Shown: positions 16,941 through 23,780 of the stretch, piece by piece
Layout of the letters: each line of letters starts with the position of its first letter
Numbering within the stretch: the stretch's first letter is position 1
From: CAWJMN01 sp963844055
GTDB taxonomy: Bacteria > Planctomycetota > Planctomycetia > Pirellulales > Pirellulaceae
DNA: 64,000 nt
Assembly (NCBI GenBank): GCA_963844055.1
Contig: CAWJMN010000001.1
Span: forward strand, 3,658,001 to 3,722,000
Direction: 5' to 3'
Translations under genes and position numbers: made by a program
The notes under the pieces: model-generated
Seen by the model: the letters and a program-made list of their open reading frames with translations, nothing else
Databases searched by the model: none
What the model was told of the DNA's origin: nothing

Positions 16941-17678
16941 ATGGAACCCTCTAGCACGCCCCAAAACCCGTATTTGGCCGCTCCTTCGGAGGAATGGGTA
17001 ACGGCGCAAGCGGTTCCCACGAATCAGCCACGCTGGAGGACAACACTGGCAATCATCGCCATGGTTTTGGGAACAATGGGATTTGCCAACGGTGGTTTAT
17101 CGCTGCTGGGCGTACTGTTCGGTGGTCAGCTGCAGAAGGCCTTTATGGCTCCATCCATGGCACAAGGCAGAGGCAACAACCCTGCCGCTGCAGAAATGGA
17201 CGCCATCATGCGCCGCTATCAGCAAGACCTGATCGCGGTCCAAGAGGAGAACTGGATTCCAAATATAATCCTGGCCATCCTACACATCGTATCGGGCGTC
17301 CTTTTGTTTTGGGGTGCTCTAAGCGTCCTGAGCAAGTTCAATCATGGTAACGCTTGGCTTCGTAGTGCATGCCAGTTTGCCGTTGTGTTTGAAGTTGGTC
17401 GTGTCATTCTCGCAACGTACATTGTCTTTGAAACCAAGCCTGTCATTGAGCGATTTTTCACGGACTTCATGCGAGTGGGCCAAGCGAATGCCCCCGCCGG
17501 TACGAATGAACTGATGCGCACAACCATGACCGTTTCGCTTTACGTAGGGATTGCCATTCAGTGGATATTCATGCTGATTAAGTCCACCTTTTACAGCATT
17601 ACCGCCGTCTATTTTGGTCGCCTCATCAAAGCCGAAAAAGAGGCCGCTTCAAACCCAGCACCTATCGTCACCACGTAG
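16941..17678 (+). CDS. Four-span membrane protein of unknown function
   Basis: This 245-residue protein has a proline-rich cytoplasmic start containing NPYLAAP, then four hydrophobic segments: about residues 30-60, 105-135, 145-170 and 195-235. A loop after the first segment carries PAAAEMDAIMRRYQQDL. The NPY-type head followed by four spans is common among uncharacterised planctomycete membrane proteins. The ATG at 16941 has GCAGG upstream. coaD follows 60 bp downstream on the same strand. Confidence 0.65.
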   Translation: MEPSSTPQNPYLAAPSEEWVTAQAVPTNQPRWRTTLAIIAMVLGTMGFANGGLSLLGVLFGGQLQKAFMAPSMAQGRGNNPAAAEMDAIMRRYQQDLIAVQEENWIPNIILAILHIVSGVLLFWGALSVLSKFNHGNAWLRSACQFAVVFEVGRVILATYIVFETKPVIERFFTDFMRVGQANAPAGTNELMRTTMTVSLYVGIAIQWIFMLIKSTFYSITAVYFGRLIKAEKEAASNPAPIVTT

Positions 17679-17738
17679 TGATCAAACAGACGCAGCACTT
17701 TCCCTGGCCCACCTCTTGAACTCGCTCCAAGCCTAGCC

Positions 17739-18248
17739 ATGACCCGAACCGACTCTCGTATTGCCGTCTATACAGGCTCTTTTGACCCAATCACGCTGGG
17801 ACATCTGAATGTCATTCAGCGCAGCGCACGGCTTGTCGATCGACTGATCGTGGGGATCGGCCTCAATACTGAAAAGACCTCCCTCTTTTCGTCCGATGAA
17901 CGCGTTAAGCTGGTCACCCAGGCAACGTCGCACATTCCCAATGTCGAGGTTCGGGCGTTTGACGGCCTGGCCGTCGAATTTGTCCGGCAATGCGGTGCCA
18001 GCGTGATGATCCGCGGTGTTCGCCCACTGACCGATTTAGCGGGCGAATTCACGATGATGTTGGCCAACCGGCATCTCGATCCAGGAATCGAAACCGTCTT
18101 CTTGATGGCCGATGAAGAGTTCGTGCATATCAGCAGCTCGTTGATCAAGCAGATCACCCAACTGGCGAATGATGAAATGCTCTCGCGGTTTGTCCCACGC
18201 GAGATCATTCCTGCCCTGCGCGCTAAATTTGCGTCCCGCGGGAAGTAG
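17739..18248 (+). CDS. coaD: Phosphopantetheine adenylyltransferase
   Basis: CoaD transfers AMP from ATP to 4'-phosphopantetheine, the penultimate step of coenzyme A synthesis. The 169-residue length is usual. The nucleotidyltransferase motif TGSFDPITLGHLNVI is at residues 9-23, the substrate-contacting VMIRGVRPLTDLAGEF follows, and the second signature HISSSLIKQI lies near the C-terminus. It is convergent with the xylulokinase gene, 56 bp away. Confidence 0.96.
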   Translation: MTRTDSRIAVYTGSFDPITLGHLNVIQRSARLVDRLIVGIGLNTEKTSLFSSDERVKLVTQATSHIPNVEVRAFDGLAVEFVRQCGASVMIRGVRPLTDLAGEFTMMLANRHLDPGIETVFLMADEEFVHISSSLIKQITQLANDEMLSRFVPREIIPALRAKFASRGK

Positions 18249-18304
18249 CCCAAGGCTCATTCCCACGGGATTGTCACACACCGAATGGAAGTCAGCTCGG
18301 CAAA

Positions 18305-19828
18305 TTAGCTTGGCATCGCGGCAATCGCTCGGAAGTCAGCCTTCAAAGAGCGATAGATCTGTTGATAGAGCGGAAAGCCCGCATCGTACAACTTGGCAGT
18401 TTTCTTGTCGAACGGCGTGCGGCTAACCACGCGAATTGTCGCGTTGCATGCCTCTTCAATGTTCTTAAAGGCACCTGCCCCGACGGCGGCCAACAAGGCA
18501 ACGCCATAGCCAGGACCTTGTTCCGCATTGATGGTAACAACGTCTTGGCCAAACACGTCGGCTTGCATTTGTCGCCATAGTGGACTCTTGGAACCACCTC
18601 CCGAAGCACGAATCTGCTTCACAGGTACGCCCATCTCTTTGATGATTGCTAGGCTGTCACGCATCGCATACGTAACCCCCTCCATCACCGAACGGGCCAA
18701 ATGTCCCCGTCCATGCTTGAGCGTTAGCCCCACAAACGCGCCGCGAGCCAATGGGTCTGCATGAGGTGTTCGCTCCCCTGCTAGATACGGCAAGAAGAAC
18801 AGCCCTTCACTCCCTGCCGCGACCGCAGCCGCCTCTTGATTGAGGATCGCATAGGGATCACGCCCTCCCTTGGTCGCCAGATCTTTGCATACCTGTTCGG
18901 TAAACCACTGCAAAGAACCGCCGCCAGTCAAACTAACCCCCATCATGTGCCACTTCCCATGCACCGCATGGCAGAAGGTATGCAGTCGCCCGGCCGGGTC
19001 GATCTGCACTTCGTCACTATGCACGAACATGATCCCGCTCGTGCCGATGGATGTGGAAAGTGTCCCCTTGGAAACAACCCCTGTACCAACCGCATTGGCT
19101 GCACAGTCACCCGCTCCACCCACCACAACACAGTCCGTCGTTAGGCCAAGGAGCTTGGCCGCTTCGACCGTTAGCTTTCCAGTCACTTCTTCGGATTCAT
19201 AGCATTTGGCAAGTAAGCTCTCGTCCAATTGCAGCTTGGACAGCAGCTTCTTCGACCAAGACCGCTTAGCCACATCAAGCAGCAACATGCCGCTGGCATC
19301 GGAAACATCCGTGGCAAATTCGCCTGTTAACCGACGACGCACATCGTCCTTTGGCAAAAGTACCTTTACGGTACGAGCAAAGTTCTTCGGCTCATGATTG
19401 CGCAGCCACAGGATCTTCGGGGCAGTAAACCCAGTCAGTGCTGGATTGGCAACCATCTGGATCAGCTTCTTACGCCCACCAGCCAAGGACTCAATCTCTT
19501 GGCACTCTGCCTCGGTCCGCTGGTCATTCCAAAGGAGTGCGGGGCGCACCACCTGGTTATTTTTGTCCAAGAAGACCGAGCCATGCATCTGCCCTGAAAG
19601 ACCAATCGCCTTCACATCAGCTGGCTTCAACTTCGCCTTTTTCATGACGGCGCGAATCGTCGCGACAGTTGCCTTCCACCAGTCTTCGGGATCTTGCTCG
19701 GTCCACAGCGGCTTGGGAATGTGCAGCGGATAAGACTGTGAAGCCTCCGCTAAAATGTCCCCTGCCTCATTGATCACTAAGGTCTTTGTGCCCGAAGTTC
19801 CAATATCAACGCCAAGAAAATGACCCAT
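18305..19828 (-). CDS. xylB: Xylulokinase (FGGY family)
   Basis: The 507-residue protein is a FGGY carbohydrate kinase, most like XylB, which phosphorylates D-xylulose. It begins FLGVDIGTSGTKTLVI, the phosphate-1 motif of the ASKHA fold, followed by GLSGQMHGSVFLD and LLWNDQRTEAEC, which are xylulokinase-type. The C-terminal domain carries FLPYLAGERTPHADPLARG and RASGGGSKSPLWRQM. No xylose isomerase or transporter is adjacent, so the substrate is assigned from sequence alone. The divergent neighbour is the isochorismatase-like gene. Confidence 0.9.
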   Translation of the reverse strand: MGHFLGVDIGTSGTKTLVINEAGDILAEASQSYPLHIPKPLWTEQDPEDWWKATVATIRAVMKKAKLKPADVKAIGLSGQMHGSVFLDKNNQVVRPALLWNDQRTEAECQEIESLAGGRKKLIQMVANPALTGFTAPKILWLRNHEPKNFARTVKVLLPKDDVRRRLTGEFATDVSDASGMLLLDVAKRSWSKKLLSKLQLDESLLAKCYESEEVTGKLTVEAAKLLGLTTDCVVVGGAGDCAANAVGTGVVSKGTLSTSIGTSGIMFVHSDEVQIDPAGRLHTFCHAVHGKWHMMGVSLTGGGSLQWFTEQVCKDLATKGGRDPYAILNQEAAAVAAGSEGLFFLPYLAGERTPHADPLARGAFVGLTLKHGRGHLARSVMEGVTYAMRDSLAIIKEMGVPVKQIRASGGGSKSPLWRQMQADVFGQDVVTINAEQGPGYGVALLAAVGAGAFKNIEEACNATIRVVSRTPFDKKTAKLYDAGFPLYQQIYRSLKADFRAIAAMPS

Positions 19829-20023
19829 CGCGAAGCTTACTCCAGAAAGGGTGTCCCTAACTGCATGTGGTGAAGAGGATTTTAGGCCGCCCCCAATGCT
19901 TCCTCGAAAGAAGTCAAGCTGGGAGCCTCCCCATCAAAGCTACGCAGAGTAACATAAGGAATGTAGCTTTGCCCACTCCCCTTCCCCGGGCCGGTTTTTC
20001 ACGTCCGTTTTCCGAATTTTGCC

Positions 20024-20617
20024 ATGACAACTGCCCCACAATCGCTGCCCCTTTCTCGTAGCCCCGAAATGCTTAGCTGCGGAGAAACGGCCCTCCTAGT
20101 CATTGATGTCCAAACAAAACTATTGCCTGCGGTCCAGCATGCACCGCGCATCGTCCACAACATCCAGCGGTTGGCCCAAGGTGCCCGCCTGCTGGATGTT
20201 CCTGTCCTGGCAACCCAGCAATACCCTCAAGGCCTCGGACCGACCGTCGCCGAACTCACTCCGCACTTGACCAAAATCTGGGACAAGCGTGCTTTTAGCA
20301 TCGGGGAATGTGGCGAACTAATCGCCCACCTGCAGGCGGCCGGCATATTTAAGGTCCTGGTATGTGGGATCGAGGCCCATGTTTGCGTCGCCCAATCGGT
20401 GCTCGACCTGCTTGCGAACGGCTTCCGGACGTTTGTCGCCGTTGACGCCACAAGTAGTCGGAATTCGCTCGATGCAGAAACCGCTCTGCGTCGGCTCGAT
20501 TCTGCCGGCGCTACCCTGCTCACCACCGAGGCAGCCCTGTTCGAGCTTTGCCAAACCAGTGCTCATCCACAATTCAAAGCGATTAGCGCGCTGGTCAAAG
20601 ATTCACCGCCAACCTAA
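20024..20617 (+). CDS. Isochorismatase-family cysteine hydrolase
   Basis: This 197-residue protein is a compact isochorismatase-fold hydrolase. The catalytic triad is visible: Asp in LLVIDVQTKLLP, Lys in IWDKRAFS and Cys in VCGIEAHVCVAQSVLDL, with the family cis-peptide region just before the cysteine. Related enzymes include YcaC-type hydrolases and nicotinamidases; the zinc-binding His motif of nicotinamidases is absent. It is followed 73 bp downstream by the cardiolipin synthase gene. Confidence 0.88.
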   Translation: MTTAPQSLPLSRSPEMLSCGETALLVIDVQTKLLPAVQHAPRIVHNIQRLAQGARLLDVPVLATQQYPQGLGPTVAELTPHLTKIWDKRAFSIGECGELIAHLQAAGIFKVLVCGIEAHVCVAQSVLDLLANGFRTFVAVDATSSRNSLDAETALRRLDSAGATLLTTEAALFELCQTSAHPQFKAISALVKDSPPT

Positions 20618-20690
20618 TTTCCTTGGCAATCTAATTGCCAAGTGACCAAATGGTACCAGACACGAATCAGAGCCACGGGCCCAACACACC

Positions 20691-22157
20691 ATGCTTTATG
20701 AACTGTTGACAAGCTCTTGGACTCTCTTCCTGGCGATCGACCACTTGATTGTCATTGCGATTGCTTCGTCGCATGTAGTGCTCACGAAACGCGATAGCAG
20801 GGCTGCCCTCGGTTGGATTGGCGTCATTTGGCTGGCACCTTTTGTGGGCGGAATGTTGTATCTGGTTTTCGGCATTAATCGCCTGCGTCGCAAAGCCCGG
20901 CAGATGCGGATGCCCAGCAGGCCAACAACCAGTCCACCCCTTAACAGTGTTTTACTCTCGCCAACGGCGACCCAGGCACTCAGCCGAACCATTGGTCACG
21001 AGGGAAGCCATCTGCATCACCTTGCCGACTACGTGTCACGCATTAGCAACCAACCCCTGCTCGATGGCAATCAGGTTCAACTGCTGGCCGACGGTGATAT
21101 TGCCTACTCGAAAATGCTGGCAGCCATCGATTCTGCTCAGCAATCGATCGGACTTTCAACCTACATTTTTGACAATGATGACGCGGGACGAGAATTCGTT
21201 GCCGCACTCGCTCGCGCCAAAGACCGAGGCGTTGAAGTGCGCGTCATCGTCGACGATGTGGGAACTCGCTACAGTTGGCCCTCGATCAAAGGCCCACTGC
21301 GCAAACATAAAATCCCGTTCACCACGTTTTTACCAACGCTCGTTCCTTGGCAATTGCAGTACACGAACCTTCGCAATCACCGCAAGCTGCTAATCATTGA
21401 CGGGCGGCATGGATTCACGGGGGGCATGAATATCCGGCAAGGGCACCGGGCTACCAACCCTGGCCCATCCCCCATTCATGACATCCATTTTGAAATTGAG
21501 GGGCCAACGGTGGCCCACCTGCAAGAGACCTTTGTCGATGACTGGGCCTTTTGCACCGGCGAAGACCTCGATGGTGATCGTTGGTTTCCTGACATTGTCC
21601 CCGAAGGTTTTCTGCTGGCACGCGGGCTGCCGGATGGCCCCGACTCGCACCTGGATCAAATCCGCCAAACTATGCTGGGGGCCCTTAGCTGCGCACAGCG
21701 TTCGGTAACGATCATTACCCCCTACTTCCTCCCCGACCAGCCACTAATCTCTGCCCTGGGCGTGGCAGCCATGCGCGGCGTCGAAGTAAAGATCCTCATC
21801 CCAGAGCAAGGGAATCTGGCACTCGTCCAATGGGCATGCACGGCACAACTCTGGCAAGTCCTCGAACAGCAGTGCCGTGTCTTTTTAACTCCCCAGCCCT
21901 TTGATCACAGCAAGATCATGCTCGTGGATGGACTGTGGAGCTTGTGGGGCTTTGCCAACTGGGATACACGCAGTTTGCGCCTCAATTTCGAATTCAATGT
22001 CGAGGCGTACGATCCCGAACTGGCCCGCAAATTAGGCCAAGTCATTGCTGAAAAACTAACTCTCGCCAAAGAGATCACCTTGGCGGATGTAGATGCTCGC
22101 CCACTATGGATGAGGCTTCGCGATGCCTTTGCAAGGCTTGCACTGCCGTACTTGTAA
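20691..22157 (+). CDS. cls: Cardiolipin synthase (phospholipase D family)
   Basis: The 488-residue protein has two N-terminal membrane spans (about residues 10-32 and 40-62) and two PLD active-site motifs. The first is NHRKLLIIDG, near residue 228, and the second is DHSKIMLVDG, near residue 405. Each is followed by the usual glycine/asparagine element (GFTGGMN and WGFANWD). It joins two phosphatidylglycerols into cardiolipin at the inner membrane. It is convergent with yebC, 12 bp apart. Confidence 0.94.
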   Translation: MLYELLTSSWTLFLAIDHLIVIAIASSHVVLTKRDSRAALGWIGVIWLAPFVGGMLYLVFGINRLRRKARQMRMPSRPTTSPPLNSVLLSPTATQALSRTIGHEGSHLHHLADYVSRISNQPLLDGNQVQLLADGDIAYSKMLAAIDSAQQSIGLSTYIFDNDDAGREFVAALARAKDRGVEVRVIVDDVGTRYSWPSIKGPLRKHKIPFTTFLPTLVPWQLQYTNLRNHRKLLIIDGRHGFTGGMNIRQGHRATNPGPSPIHDIHFEIEGPTVAHLQETFVDDWAFCTGEDLDGDRWFPDIVPEGFLLARGLPDGPDSHLDQIRQTMLGALSCAQRSVTIITPYFLPDQPLISALGVAAMRGVEVKILIPEQGNLALVQWACTAQLWQVLEQQCRVFLTPQPFDHSKIMLVDGLWSLWGFANWDTRSLRLNFEFNVEAYDPELARKLGQVIAEKLTLAKEITLADVDARPLWMRLRDAFARLALPYL

Positions 22158-22169
22158 TCTGCCGGCTTA

Positions 22170-22924
22170 CTATTTGCCGCTTACTTGGCTCATTACCGCA
22201 TCGGGGATGTTGAAGTTCGACGAAACGGACTGCACATCATCATGGTCGTCCAAAAGTTCCACAAGTTTCAGCACCATGGCTGCCACATCGGCATCTTCTA
22301 CTTCGACGGTGTTGCTTGGAATCCGCGTGATGTCTTTGGCATCAATCTCAATTCCGGCAGCGGCAATTGCCTCGGAAACGGTTACGAACATGTCTGGCGT
22401 TGTCAGGACTTCAAAGCTGTCCCCTTCACGCTTCACATCGTCCGCCCCTCCCTCCAATGCGACCTCCATCAAACGGTCTTCTTTGACCTTGTTGGCAGGA
22501 ATCACAATCACTCCCTTGCGTTCAAACATCCAGCCAACGCAGTTCGTTGCGCCAAGTTTTCCGCCGTGAGTCTCAAAGATCTTGCGAATCTCCGGAGCCG
22601 TCCGATTGCGATTGTCGGTCATGATTTCGCAGAGGACTGCCACACCACCAGGACCATAGCCCTCGTACAGCATCTCCTCCACTTCGCCACCGTCAAGTTC
22701 GCCCAAACCACGCTTAATGGCGCGCTCAATGTTGTCCTTAGGCATACTGACGGCCTTAGCATCCGTAATCGCCGCGCGCAACGCGAATTGGCTGCAGGAT
22801 CGCCGCCGCCCAAACGGGCTGCAACGATGATCGCCTTGGCCAATTTCGTCCACAGCTTTCCACGCTTGCTGTCTACGGCGGCCTTCTTGTGTTTGATATT
22901 GGCTGAGTGCGAATGTCCGGCCAT
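22170..22924 (-). CDS. yebC: YebC/PmpR-family protein, interrupted by a single-base frameshift
   Basis: The N-terminus is in one frame, from ATG 22924 (MAGHSHSANIKHKKAAVDSK to GGGDPAANSR), and the remainder is in another (LRAAITDAKAVSMPKDNIERAI to the stop at 22170). The frames meet at about 22780-22784, where one base appears to be missing between the AAN-S-R codons and the following LRAA. Both halves are otherwise well conserved, including GYGPGGVAVL and TDNRNRT. Restored, the protein would be about 251 residues, the normal length. YebC proteins are transcription factors or, as recent work indicates, ribosome-associated factors. A sequencing error is more likely than decay, because no other damage is visible. 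Confidence 0.85.
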
Positions 22925-23780
22925 GAATTTGTCGTCGCCAAGAAAAAAGTGACAAAGGAAAACGGCCGACTGGGTGCAGTTTTGGACAATCCCCAATCCA
23001 TGCCGGCTGCGAATGCCAATTCCTGATAGTACTTGCCCCACCCGCAGCCTATAAAGAGGGCATCACAACTCTTGACCTTGCAACAGCTTACGCCGCCCGC
23101 TTTTACACTCGGCCCCGTCGCAAAAGTCCATCTCACACGGCTAGGTCCACCCCAAACCGCCCATTGGTGGATAGGAATCCAAGTCCGTTCCTCGGCAAAG
23201 ACCGCTTCCTAGAAGGTCGATCGGGCCGCTTTGTCTTGCTCCTCCAATACTCAACCTCTCGCACAAACAGATCACCACAAAGAACCACCAAAACAACTAC
23301 ATCAAGCTATATCGCATTGCCGAAAGCCGCTTTCGGGAAGAATTCCTTCCATTGATCCTTGCCAGTCCGGCCCCTTTGTTGCTATCCTCGTAGGGACTGG
23401 AGAGGAAATACTCTCCAAGAGTCGATTTCCCGACGGCGGCAGTTTTTTGTTGGGCAGCGTTTCCTTGCTGTCCCCACGCAATGCCCATCGCCGTGGCTAT
23501 ATCAGCTTCGGCCCATGGCTTTTTTCTTCACTGACCGCCCTGTCACTTTTTCCATGAATGGTTCGTATTTTGATCGTTTGCACCCACAGCGAAATTCCAT
23601 TGCGGTGCTAAACACAATTCCTTTCACTGACCGCCGTGAGGCGTTTCGCAATTACCTTTGTTGATGGCCGCCGTGAGGCGTTCCGACGTATTACCAACCA
23701 CATGAACCCGTGATGAGGCCGCTTGGCGTGTTTGCCAACAGCAGCCCTTTCTTTTCCTATTGAGCCTAAAATGAATCGCT
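22925..23780. other. Gene-free region between yebC and the pseudouridine synthase
   Basis: No convincing coding sequence is seen in either strand across this 856-bp stretch. It should contain the promoters of both divergent genes and, on the plus strand, a long leader of the pseudouridine synthase. Structural signals include a CCGAAAG/CTTTCGG hairpin near 23320, a CCAGTCC/GGACTGG repeat pair around 23363-23400, and the GNRA-type hairpin repeats described separately. No tRNA, SRP RNA, tmRNA or RNase P RNA could be recognised. Confidence 0.5.
23631..23685 (+). repeat. Two direct repeats forming GTGA-loop hairpins upstream of the pseudouridine synthase
   Basis: CCGCCGTGAGGCGTTTCG (23631-23648) and CCGCCGTGAGGCGTTCCG (23668-23685) differ at one base and are 37 bases apart. 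Each core CGCC-GTGA-GGCG is a 4-bp stem closed by a GNRA-type tetraloop. A related CACTGACCGCC half-unit precedes at about 23529. They lie 100-150 bases upstream of the start codon. Confidence 0.55.

Noticed and set aside
18222..18242. Palindromic TCCCGCGGGA at the coaD end as a terminator
   Set aside because: It is short, within the coding end, and has no following T-run.
22770..22790. Programmed frameshift in yebC
   Set aside because: There is no slippery heptamer or downstream structure at the site, and YebC is not known to use frameshifting; a sequence error is simpler.
23359..23664. Short plus-strand open frames in the region upstream of the pseudouridine synthase
   Set aside because: They lack ribosome-binding sites and domain similarity and overlap the hairpin repeats.
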